A stretch of DNA of 7,610 nt from Pseudomonadota bacterium. Lineage in GTDB: Bacteria > Pseudomonadota > Alphaproteobacteria > UBA828 > JAPUJA01. The notes under the pieces are model-generated. The model saw only the letters and a list, made by a program, of their open reading frames with translations. It did no database searches and had not been told where the DNA came from. The stretch covers positions 1 to 7,610 of the forward strand of contig JAPUJA010000291.1 of NCBI GenBank assembly GCA_027296525.1, read 5' to 3'. How positions within the stretch are numbered: the stretch's first letter is position 1; every line of letters starts with the position of its first letter. Below are positions 1-5,675 of this stretch, piece after piece. Position numbers and translations under genes: made by a program.

Positions 1-425
1 AGGGCCGACGGCGCGCGGCCCACGCGCGCGAGGGCCGCCGCCGTGCCCGCGTCCAGGGGCGGATGTACGCCGCATTCGAGATCGCCCACGCCGACCCCGA
101 TCCGCGCCATCCAGCGCTCGAGCTCCGCCAGATGCTCAGGCGCCGCCACGTGGGAGGCGGCGGCGAGCGCGAGCTCGGCATCTCCCAACTCGAAGCCTTC
201 GGCCGCGCCCGTCTCGATGAGCGGCAAGGCCTGGATGGGTTTCACCGCCGAGCGTGCAAAGACGGGCCGATCCACCTCGCCCCAACGGGCGAGGATCGCG
301 CCCTCGCCATCCGAGACCACGGCGGCGCCCCGGTGGCGGCTCTCCACGAGGCGGCCGCGCGTGACCTCGACGACCAAGGGAGAATCGCTCGACACCATGA
401 AGGATTCGGAGAGATCGCCGCTCAT
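1..425 (-). CDS. Asparaginase II family protein (N-terminal part, runs off left edge)
   Basis: An open frame of about 141 codons reads on the minus strand from ATG at 425 to the window edge. Its product matches the PF06089/COG4448 asparaginase family (Rhizobium etli type), which hydrolyses L-asparagine to aspartate and ammonia. Visible family landmarks are a VEVTRGRLVESRHRGAAVV segment near residues 19-37, RSAVKPIQALP (58-68), LALAASH (85-91) and LECGVHPPLD (115-124). From knowledge of the R. etli enzyme, the SxxK pair (S59, K62) and S90 sit where its catalytic Ser/Lys residues lie. The Cys/Lys zinc site and the C-terminal half are outside the window. A second in-frame ATG at 398 is a credible alternative start, since homology begins only around residue 16; neither has a clear Shine-Dalgarno. 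It is transcribed divergently from the methyltransferase gene, 68 bases away. Family assignment is firm; substrate is inferred. Confidence 0.85.
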   Translation of the reverse strand, partial: MSGDLSESFMVSSDSPLVVEVTRGRLVESRHRGAAVVSDGEGAILARWGEVDRPVFARSAVKPIQALPLIETGAAEGFELGDAELALAAASHVAAPEHLAELERWMARIGVGVGDLECGVHPPLDAGTAAALARVGRAPSA

Positions 426-434
426 CGAAACGAA

Positions 435-440
435 AAGGAG
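435..440 (+). promoter_or_regulatory. Orphan Shine-Dalgarno-like AAGGAG
   Basis: This is one of the strongest Shine-Dalgarno-like matches in the window, but it lies 53 bases before the preferred ATG at 494. Eight bases after it is an ATT codon (449-451) in frame with the methyltransferase and with no intervening stop. Either it is chance, or the methyltransferase starts upstream at a rare codon. Homologues are expected to begin at MRGYFGIG, which favours chance. Confidence 0.2.
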
Positions 441-454
441 AAGACGCGATTCAC

Positions 455-482
455 CTTGCCTCGGACCGGTACCGGTTGCAAG
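455..482. promoter_or_regulatory. Palindrome in the divergent asparaginase/methyltransferase gap (possible operator)
   Basis: Positions 465-476 read ACCGGTACCGGT, a perfect 12-bp palindrome that is also a direct repeat of ACCGGT. It is flanked by CTTGC at 455-459 and its reverse complement GCAAG at 478-482, although the spacing is uneven (5 bases on the left, 1 on the right). It sits in the only non-coding space between two divergent genes, where promoters for both must lie, so a dimeric regulator site is plausible. No regulator gene is nearby, and a 12-bp palindrome can arise by chance in GC-rich DNA. Confidence 0.35.
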
Positions 483-493
483 TTTCCGGGACG

Positions 494-1030
494 ATGCGGG
501 GCTATTTCGGTATCGGTGTCGAGAATGTGAGCAAGCCCATGAATGTGGGCAATCTCTTCCGCTCGGCCCACGCCTTCGGCGCGAGCTTCGTCTTCACCAT
601 CAACGCCGCCTACAATGCCGAGGCAAAGGGCGCAGACACCTCGCGCGCCACCGAGAGCCTGCCCTATTACCGTTTCGCGGCGCCCGAGGAGTTGCTCCTG
701 CCCCGGGGCTGCCGGCTGGTGGGGGTCGAGCTCCTGGAGGAAGCCGAGGAGCTCCCGAGCTTTCCCCACCCCGCCGCCGCCGCCTATCTGCTGGGCTCGG
801 AGCGCGGACGGCTTTCGGAGGTGCTGCTCGCGCGCTGCGATCATCTCGTCGCCATCCCGACGCGCTTCAGCATCAATCTCGCCGTGGCCGGGGCGATCGT
901 GATGTATGATCGGATCAAGACCCTCGGGCGCTATCCGGCCCGTCCGGTCTCGGAGATCGGCGCGCCGGAGCCGCTTCCCGCGCACCATTACGGGGAGCCG
1001 ATCCGCCGGAAGCGGGACGCGACGCCATGA
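494..1030 (+). CDS. SpoU/TrmH-family RNA 2'-O-methyltransferase
   Basis: The 178-residue product is a minimal SPOUT (alpha/beta knot) methyltransferase, a fold that transfers methyl from S-adenosylmethionine to RNA, normally the ribose 2'-OH. All three family motifs are visible: motif 1 NVGNLFR at 17-23 (N17, G19, R23) followed by SAHAFG; motif 2 LGSERGRLS at 100-108; and motif 3 IPTRFSINLAVAGAIVMYDR at 121-140, which forms the knot and SAM site. There is no separate RNA-binding N-terminal domain, so partner or substrate (tRNA or rRNA) cannot be read from the sequence. I chose ATG 494 because family proteins begin MRGYFGIGVE; a TTG at 476 would add only six residues. No good Shine-Dalgarno precedes 494. 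The basic tail (RRKRDATP) ends in a TGA that overlaps the ATG of queF by 4 bases, so the two are probably co-translated. Confidence 0.88.
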   Translation: MRGYFGIGVENVSKPMNVGNLFRSAHAFGASFVFTINAAYNAEAKGADTSRATESLPYYRFAAPEELLLPRGCRLVGVELLEEAEELPSFPHPAAAAYLLGSERGRLSEVLLARCDHLVAIPTRFSINLAVAGAIVMYDRIKTLGRYPARPVSEIGAPEPLPAHHYGEPIRRKRDATP

Positions 1031-1494
1031 CCAAGAAAAAGCGATATGCCGGCTTGCGCCAGCTCGGCGCCAAGACCGCCCTGCCTGCCTCGCCCGAGGA
1101 GGCGGTGCTCGAAAGGGTCGAGAACAGCCACAAGGATCACCCCTATCTCGTGCGTTTCACCTGCCCGGAATTCACCTCGCTCTGCCCCGTCACCGGCCAA
1201 CCGGACTTCGCCCATCTGGTGATCGACTATGTCCCGGGCAAGTGGCTCATCGAAAGCAAGTCGCTCAAGCTCTACCTTAACGCCTTTCGCAATCACGGGG
1301 CGTTCCACGAGGACTGCACGCTCGCGATCGCGCGCCGGCTCACGCGCGAGATCCGGCCCCGCTGGCTCAGGATCGCCGGCTTCTTCTACCCGCGCGGGGG
1401 CATTCCGATCGACGTCTTCTATCAGACGGGCGATCCGCCCGAAGGGTTGTGGGTGCCCGATCCCGGCGTCGCGCCCTACCGGGGCCGCGGCTGA
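1027..1494 (+). CDS. queF: NADPH-dependent 7-cyano-7-deazaguanine (preQ0) reductase
   Basis: QueF reduces the nitrile of preQ0 to the amine of preQ1, a cytoplasmic step in making queuosine for tRNA position 34. The 155-residue length fits the short, unimodular class (Bacillus subtilis type) and not the about 280-residue E. coli type. Visible landmarks are the catalytic cysteine C53 in SLCPVTGQPDF (51-61) with D60 as the likely proton donor, the QueF signature ESKSLKLY at 76-83, and H94-E95 in FRNHGAFHEDC, the substrate-binding glutamate. All key residues are present, so the enzyme should be active. The start ATG lies inside the end of the methyltransferase gene (ATGA overlap), a sign of translational coupling. 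No other queuosine gene (queC, queD, queE, tgt, queA) is in the window. Confidence 0.95.
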   Translation: MTKKKRYAGLRQLGAKTALPASPEEAVLERVENSHKDHPYLVRFTCPEFTSLCPVTGQPDFAHLVIDYVPGKWLIESKSLKLYLNAFRNHGAFHEDCTLAIARRLTREIRPRWLRIAGFFYPRGGIPIDVFYQTGDPPEGLWVPDPGVAPYRGRG

Positions 1495-1541
1495 GCCGAG
1501 AAGGATGGTCTTGGCAATCACCGCGGGGTATCTTAAGAGAC

Positions 1542-2054
1542 ATGCCGGCGCTTCGAGCCTCCGCCCTCCGACTGGCCGCCCTTCTGCTTGGCGGCGCCCT
1601 CGCCTTCTCGGCGGCATCCGCCCAGGACTTCGTCACCAAGCACGGCGACTGGAACGTCGTCACCTATGCCGAGAACGGGAAGAAGTTCTGTTACATCCAC
1701 AGCGAGCCCATCAAGGAAGACGGCGACTACACGCGCCGGGGCGACGCCTACCTCCTCGTCATCCACCGCACGGGCGGCGGCGAAGACCAGGTGAGCGTGC
1801 ATTCGGGCTATCCCTACAAGGAAGGGACCGAAGTGGAGGTGACGATCGGGGACGCGGGCTTCAAGCTCTTCGTCCGTGGCGACAAGGCCTGGACCTACCC
1901 CGGCGATGGCGACCGCGTTCTGATCGGCGCCATGGTTCATGGCCTCACCATGACGGTCAAGGGCACCTCCCGCAAAGACACCTATTCGCTCGACACCTAT
2001 TCGCTCGTCGGCTTCACCAAGGCGCGGACGGCGATGGGCGAGGCCTGCCGTTAG
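1542..2054 (+). CDS. Invasion-associated locus B (IalB) family periplasmic protein
   Basis: The 170-residue product has a clear Sec signal peptide: MPALR, a hydrophobic core at about 10-22, and a probable cleavage after AASA at A27. The mature part begins QDFVTKHGDWNVV, with the GDW core and C50 typical of IalB/PF06776 proteins. A second cysteine, C169, at the extreme C-terminus could form a disulfide in the periplasm. IalB was named for erythrocyte invasion by Bartonella, but the family is widespread in free-living alphaproteobacteria and has no defined biochemical role, so the name should not be read as virulence. ATG 1542 was chosen because it gives an intact signal peptide; an upstream in-frame GTG at 1449 lies inside queF. 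It follows queF by 47 bases and precedes rlmN by 46. A perfect 15-bp tandem repeat encodes DTYSL twice near residues 146-155. Confidence 0.85.
   Translation: MPALRASALRLAALLLGGALAFSAASAQDFVTKHGDWNVVTYAENGKKFCYIHSEPIKEDGDYTRRGDAYLLVIHRTGGGEDQVSVHSGYPYKEGTEVEVTIGDAGFKLFVRGDKAWTYPGDGDRVLIGAMVHGLTMTVKGTSRKDTYSLDTYSLVGFTKARTAMGEACR
1977..2006 (+). repeat. Perfect 15-bp tandem duplication inside the ialB-like gene
   Basis: The unit GACACCTATTCGCTC occurs at 1977-1991 and again, without a mismatch, at 1992-2006. It is in frame and gives the peptide DTYSL twice in succession. Perfect identity at third positions points to recent slippage or local conversion and not to protein-level selection for the motif. 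Confidence 0.9.
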
Positions 2055-2089
2055 AGCCCCTTCGATCCGCGCGGCCTTAAGCGACCTAT

Positions 2090-2093
2090 AGGA
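2090..2093 (+). promoter_or_regulatory. Shine-Dalgarno site of rlmN
   Basis: AGGA lies seven bases before the ATG at 2101 and supports that start. The preceding 46-base gap after the ialB-like gene contains no convincing terminator. Confidence 0.55.
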
Positions 2094-2100
2094 TGAAGCC

Positions 2101-3258
2101 ATGACGCAAGAGGCGTTCAAACCCGCCGAGAGTCCGGACGCCGCGCCGCGCCGGCAACTGATCGGGCTTTCGCGCGACGAGCTTGGCCGGGAATTGGCCG
2201 CGCTTGGCGAAGCGCCCGCGCGCGCTTCCCTTCGCGCGAAGCAGCTCTGGCACTGGCTCTACCACAAGGGCGCGGACGACTTCGATTCCATGACGACGCT
2301 CGCCAAGGAGCTTCGGGTGAGGCTCTCGAAGCACTGCAGTATCGCCCGGCCCGAGATCGTCCGCGAGCAGCGCTCCAAGGACGGAACGCGCAAGTGGTTG
2401 CTGCGTTTCGCGGACGGGTGCGAGGTCGAGGTCGTTTACATTCCCGAAGACGATCGCGGCGCGCTCTGCATCTCGAGCCAGGTGGGCTGCACGCTGACCT
2501 GCAGCTTCTGCCACACGGGCACTCAGCGTCTCGTGCGCGATCTCACGGCCGGCGAGATCATTGCTCAACTCCTGGTCGCGCGGGATCGGCTCGGCGAATG
2601 GCCGAGAGCCACGGAGGGCCGGCTGATCACGAACATCGTGGTGATGGGCATGGGCGAGCCGCTCCTGAACTTTCCGAACGTGGCGGCGGCGCTCAAGCTC
2701 GCGATGGACAAGGAGGGGATCGGGATTTCGCGCCGGCGGATCACGCTCTCGACCTCAGGGATCGTGCCGATGATCGAGCGCTGCGGGCGCGAGCTCGGGG
2801 TCAATCTCGCGGTCTCGCTTCACGCGGTGAATGACGAGCTGCGCGATCAACTCGTGCCGATCAACAAGAAATATCCGATCGCCGAACTCATCGAGGCCTG
2901 CCGACGCTACCCGGGCGCGCACAACGCGCGGCGCATCACCTTCGAATATGTCATGTTGAAGGGGCTGAACGATGCCCCCGATGATGCCCGCGCGCTCGCG
3001 CGTCTGCTTCGCGGCCTCCCGGCCAAGATCAACCTCATCCCTTTCAATTCCTGGCCGGGCGCACCGTTCGAATGCTCGGCCCGGGCGCGGATTGCGGCCT
3101 TCGCCGATCTCCTAAACGCCGAAGGCTACACCGCGACGGTGCGCGAGCCCCGGGGGCGCGATATCCTGGCCGCTTGCGGCCAGCTCAAATCGGCGAGCGA
3201 GCGCACGCGCGCCCACCGACGGCCCCCGACGGCAACGGGAGCCGAAGCGCCCCCGTAA
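2101..3258 (+). CDS. rlmN: Dual-specificity 23S rRNA/tRNA adenine-C2 methyltransferase RlmN
   Basis: RlmN is a radical-SAM enzyme that makes 2-methyladenosine at A2503 of 23S rRNA and at A37 of some tRNAs, which helps decoding accuracy and peptidyl-transferase function. The 385-residue length matches the family. The radical-SAM cluster motif CxxxCxxC is C130, C134, C137 in GCTLTCSFCHTG. GMGEP, for SAM binding, is at 183-187. The two mechanism cysteines are present: C123 (seven residues before the cluster, like E. coli C118) and C359 in DILAACGQL (like E. coli C355). HNARRITFEYVMLKGLND at 274-291 is another family hallmark. The N-terminal RNA-binding part (about 20-110) contains RAKQLWHWLY. 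The C-terminal tail after residue 365 is rich in Arg, Ala and Pro and probably disordered. The gene follows the ialB-like gene and converges on the M48 protease gene with only 9 bases between stops. Confidence 0.96.
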   Translation: MTQEAFKPAESPDAAPRRQLIGLSRDELGRELAALGEAPARASLRAKQLWHWLYHKGADDFDSMTTLAKELRVRLSKHCSIARPEIVREQRSKDGTRKWLLRFADGCEVEVVYIPEDDRGALCISSQVGCTLTCSFCHTGTQRLVRDLTAGEIIAQLLVARDRLGEWPRATEGRLITNIVVMGMGEPLLNFPNVAAALKLAMDKEGIGISRRRITLSTSGIVPMIERCGRELGVNLAVSLHAVNDELRDQLVPINKKYPIAELIEACRRYPGAHNARRITFEYVMLKGLNDAPDDARALARLLRGLPAKINLIPFNSWPGAPFECSARARIAAFADLLNAEGYTATVREPRGRDILAACGQLKSASERTRAHRRPPTATGAEAPP

Positions 3259-3263
3259 GCGGC

Positions 3264-3282
3264 GCGATCAACCGCAGATCGC
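3264..3282. terminator. Small hairpin between convergent rlmN and M48 protease genes
   Basis: GCGATC (3264-3269) and GATCGC (3277-3282) form a perfect 6-bp stem with a 7-base loop, covering the stop codon of the protease gene just after the rlmN stop. Neither strand has a following T-run, so it is not a standard intrinsic terminator. Its place between convergent stops suggests at most a weak bidirectional transcript end. Confidence 0.25.
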
Positions 3283-4395
3283 CTTGACGGCTTGCCAATC
3301 GGCCTCGGGCATGGCGGCGCCACTGGCCGTGGAGAGAGACCCAATGATGGCGCTGCGTTCGGCGCTCGGTGGGTGGCTCGTGAAATAGCGCGCGATCTGT
3401 TCGACGCCTTCATGGACCTCGGTGAGCTCGAGGAGAGCGTTCATGCGCTCGAAGAAATCGGCGAGGCCACGGCCGGAAACGCCGGCGGCGTTCATCATAT
3501 CGAGCGCGGCCGCATCGGCTTCCGATTCGGAGTTCCGGCTGTAGGAAAGCATTACCATCAGCTCGGCGGTGCGCGCCGTGGCCGCCCCGGCGCCCGACCC
3601 GCCCACGAGCGCGTTGGACACAACGCCGAGCGCAATGAACTGAACCCACCGCTCGGTCGGGTGGCGGCGGTTCACATGGCCCATCTCATGGGCGAGCACA
3701 CCCGCCAGCTCGTCGCCGGATTCGACAAAATCGATGAGGCCCTTGAAGATGACGATGTAGCCGCCGGGCGCGGCGAAGGCGTTAATGATGGGGATCTCCG
3801 TGTCCGCCACCCATATCTCGAAGTCGTGGGGGCTCCCCACCCCCTGCGCAAGCCGCGCGGCAAGATCTTCGAGGACCGTGTGCCCGGGCTCGCCCCGGCA
3901 CAACGGCAAGCTTCCGTCCAGAGAGCCGAAGTTGAATGGGTCGTGAAAGGTTCGGACGATCTGCTCCGCCATCCTCTCGCCCACCTCCTTCTCCCAGGCG
4001 GGCGAGACGATGGACGCGACGCCCGAGGCGATCAGCGGCACACCATGGGCGAGCAAGAGGACAAGCGCTCCGACACCGGCGGCCCAGATCGCAACGAATT
4101 TGAGCCGCGACCGGTGGAAGAGCGGGCGTGGAATCAAATGGGGCGCGTAGCCGAAGAGCAACCCTTCCACGCCGACCTCGTGGATGACGAGGCGCTGGAA
4201 GCGCTCTCCGCGACGGCTGAGGCGCAGGGCGTCGCGCTGATCACGGCTGATGCGCCGCAGCTCCCCGTAAGGCCAGTGCGCGACAACCTTCCCGCCGCCA
4301 TCGAGGATATCGAGCGCATCCGGTGAAAGCCGGACACTCACCTCCCGCCGGCCGGCGGATTCTCCGTCGTAGAAGGAGGCCGGATAGGTGTCCAT
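3268..4395 (-). CDS. Membrane-anchored M48-family zinc metalloprotease
   Basis: The 375-residue product has three parts. Residues 1-95 form a beta-rich N-terminal domain resembling the DUF7092-type domain found in front of some M48 peptidases. One transmembrane segment follows at about 99-125 (KFVAIWAAGVGALVLLLAHG). The rest is a peptidase M48 domain with the zinc-binding HEMGH at 236-240, H236 and H240 as ligands and E237 as catalytic base. The third ligand is probably E290 in NSESEAD (289-294), matching the family ExxAD motif. INAFAAPGGYIVIFKGL (205-221), the edge strand before the active site, is also typical. All catalytic residues are intact. M48 relatives such as BepA and HtpX act in envelope protein quality control; the substrate here is unknown. 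The catalytic domain side (periplasm or cytoplasm) is not settled by the sequence. A GGAGGT lies nine bases before the ATG, and the start is only 3 bases after the stop of the DUF898 gene, so the two form one operon. Confidence 0.9.
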   Translation of the reverse strand: MDTYPASFYDGESAGRREVSVRLSPDALDILDGGGKVVAHWPYGELRRISRDQRDALRLSRRGERFQRLVIHEVGVEGLLFGYAPHLIPRPLFHRSRLKFVAIWAAGVGALVLLLAHGVPLIASGVASIVSPAWEKEVGERMAEQIVRTFHDPFNFGSLDGSLPLCRGEPGHTVLEDLAARLAQGVGSPHDFEIWVADTEIPIINAFAAPGGYIVIFKGLIDFVESGDELAGVLAHEMGHVNRRHPTERWVQFIALGVVSNALVGGSGAGAATARTAELMVMLSYSRNSESEADAAALDMMNAAGVSGRGLADFFERMNALLELTEVHEGVEQIARYFTSHPPSAERSAIIGSLSTASGAAMPEADWQAVKAICG

Positions 4396-4398
4396 CGC

Positions 4399-5511
4399 TC
4401 ACAGACCTCCGATGTCGAGGGCATCGGCCAGCCCCTCGCCATAGCGGGACGTGGGAAGTGGCCCTTGTCTGAGGCCGTCTAAGTCCTGCTCGCCATATAC
4501 GCTCAGCGCCCGGCAAAAGACGCGCGCGAACCGATGCAAGACGAGCTGTCGGACGATCCCCCAAGCGGTGAGCAGGATGATGATGAGGATCAGATAGTAG
4601 AGGCCCTGCACGCCGGGCATCATGATGTCGTAGTCGAGCACCATGATGATCCCGACAAAGGCGCCGCCGGCCAAGAGGAACGTCGGAATGTACGGCCAAT
4701 AGACCAAGAGAAGCTTCCAGCCCGTGATGTCGAGCTCGAAGCGGAGCCCGCCGTAGCGGGTGTGACGCGCATAGAAGCGCATCTCGTAGGCGCGATACCA
4801 GAAATAGGTAAGCCCGAGCGTGGGCACGAAAAAGATCCAGGCGAGCAGCCACCGGCCCATCAGGGGGCCCGTCCCGGCGTCGCTCTGGAAATGACCGTCG
4901 CCGAACCAGGTATGGTTGATGCGGTAGCGGTAGAGGGTCGTGTTGCGCAGGGGCAACAACAGACCCGCGGTGAAGGAGGCGAGAAGCGTCAACGCGACGG
5001 CCATGAACGCGTAGGCGATCGAGTCGCCCATCTGGTTCGCGCGCACGCCGCGCCAAAGGGTGCGCGTCAGCCGGTAGCGCCGGGCGCGAAAGACCGCGAA
5101 TTGAAACAGCCAATAGAGGGCCAAACTGTAGAGGCTCTGGATGACGAACAAGCCCACCGGGTGCTCGATCTCCAAGAGCTCGAGGAACACGCCCTGCAAG
5201 AGAATAGCCGGGGCGAACACCGCGATGACGACGAGGGCGCCGTAGAGGAGCTCCCGGGAGCTGCCGAAATATTCGAATCGATCGCCCGCGAAGCTCACGC
5301 TGCTCCAAAGATATTCGCGCACCCGCGTCTTCGCCCAGAAGCGGTAGACCGTGAGGGTCAGGATGGAGAGGAGCGTGTTGAAGAGGACGATACCGAGGAG
5401 CTTCCCGCCCTTGCCGTCATATACCACCTCGTGGTGAGCCACCTCGTGGCGTGGCACGGCCGGGACCGGGGGTCCGGCCGCGACGGTTGGCGGTGAGGCG
5501 CCTGGGTCCAT
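4399..5511 (-). CDS. DUF898 (YjgN-like) multi-pass inner-membrane protein
   Basis: The 370-residue product matches the DUF898/YjgN family of uncharacterised integral membrane proteins. After a Pro/Ala/His-rich N-terminal tail (1-30) comes the family opening, YDGKGGKLLGIVLFN (31-45). I see about seven hydrophobic segments: 38-58, 88-112, 117-141, 164-187, 218-240, 266-291 and 301-323. Conserved loop motifs are FWAKTRVREYLW (58-69) and RYRLTRTLWRGVR (145-157), each following a membrane segment. A weaker copy of the first motif, YFWYRAYEMRFYARHT, occurs at 236-251, suggesting an internal repeat. No enzymatic residues are recognisable, and transport or scaffold roles are only guesses. It is the first gene of a unit with the M48 protease, separated by 3 bases, and is divergent from argG across 164 bases. 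GGAAGA about eight bases before the ATG is a moderate ribosome-binding site. Confidence 0.87.
   Translation of the reverse strand: MDPGASPPTVAAGPPVPAVPRHEVAHHEVVYDGKGGKLLGIVLFNTLLSILTLTVYRFWAKTRVREYLWSSVSFAGDRFEYFGSSRELLYGALVVIAVFAPAILLQGVFLELLEIEHPVGLFVIQSLYSLALYWLFQFAVFRARRYRLTRTLWRGVRANQMGDSIAYAFMAVALTLLASFTAGLLLPLRNTTLYRYRINHTWFGDGHFQSDAGTGPLMGRWLLAWIFFVPTLGLTYFWYRAYEMRFYARHTRYGGLRFELDITGWKLLLVYWPYIPTFLLAGGAFVGIIMVLDYDIMMPGVQGLYYLILIIILLTAWGIVRQLVLHRFARVFCRALSVYGEQDLDGLRQGPLPTSRYGEGLADALDIGGL
4405..4410 (-). promoter_or_regulatory. Shine-Dalgarno site of the M48 protease gene
   Basis: On the minus strand this reads GGAGGT, nine bases before the ATG at 4395, and it overlaps the last codons of the DUF898 gene. 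It supports both the chosen start and reinitiation or coupling within the two-gene unit. Confidence 0.6.
5424..5449. repeat. Short 15-bp-period repeat in the DUF898 N-terminal tail
   Basis: CCACCTCGTGG occurs at 5424-5434 and again at 5439-5449. On the coding strand it encodes the two HEV triplets of RHEVAHHEVV (residues 21-30), just before the conserved part of the protein. The repeated unit is also an imperfect dyad (CCAC/GTGG). Confidence 0.6.
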
Positions 5512-5611
5512 GAAGGCGATCTTCCGGCCGACGGCGATTCGCGGGCACGATCTTCGCTCCTATCACTCCGCCGGGCAACCGCGCGTGCGGAGCGGCCGGT
5601 CAATCCCGCGT

Positions 5612-5632
5612 AAGGTGGACCTTGCAGGCAAG
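5612..5632. promoter_or_regulatory. Two overlapping dyads upstream of argG (possible operator)
   Basis: AAGGT-GG-ACCTT (5612-5623) and CTTGC-AG-GCAAG (5621-5632) are both perfect 5+2+5 inverted repeats whose centres are 9 bases apart and which share three bases. The second one covers the putative argG -35 element. Two-base centres are too short for an RNA hairpin, so protein binding is the likelier meaning if they matter. They lie in the gap shared with the divergent DUF898 gene. Confidence 0.35.
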
Positions 5633-5649
5633 CTCCGTTCGCCTATACT
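5621..5649 (+). promoter_or_regulatory. Putative argG promoter
   Basis: CTTGCA at 5621-5626 resembles the alphaproteobacterial -35 form CTTGAC. TATACT at 5644-5649 (CTATAC if shifted by one) is a good -10, about 16-17 bases downstream. Transcription would begin near 5656, leaving a leader of about 20 bases before the ATG at 5676. No convincing promoter was found for the divergent DUF898 gene. Confidence 0.5.
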
Positions 5650-5675
5650 GCGCGCCCTCGCCAAAAGACGCGCCC

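Noticed and set aside
43..909. Long plus-strand frame crossing the asparaginase, the divergent gap and the methyltransferase
   Set aside because: It is Ser/Arg/Pro-rich without motifs and conflicts with two recognised genes on either side.
1511..1540. Possible promoter before the ialB-like gene (TTGGCA with TATCTT or TTAAGA)
   Set aside because: Spacing to TATCTT is only 12 bases, and the TTAAGA alternative would place the transcription start inside the coding sequence.
1505..2080. ATG at 1505 after AAGG as a start for a gene in another frame across the ialB-like region
   Set aside because: The product is Arg-rich with no signal peptide, whereas the frame from ATG 1542 gives a clean signal peptide and IalB motifs.
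3292..4326. A 344-codon plus-strand open frame opposite the M48 protease gene
   Set aside because: The minus-strand frame has a full zinc site and membrane segment; the antisense product shows no recognisable domain and is a codon-bias shadow.
4534..5496. A 320-codon plus-strand open frame opposite the DUF898 gene
   Set aside because: The product is a highly charged Glu/Asp/Arg/His-rich string, typical of the complement of a membrane-protein gene.
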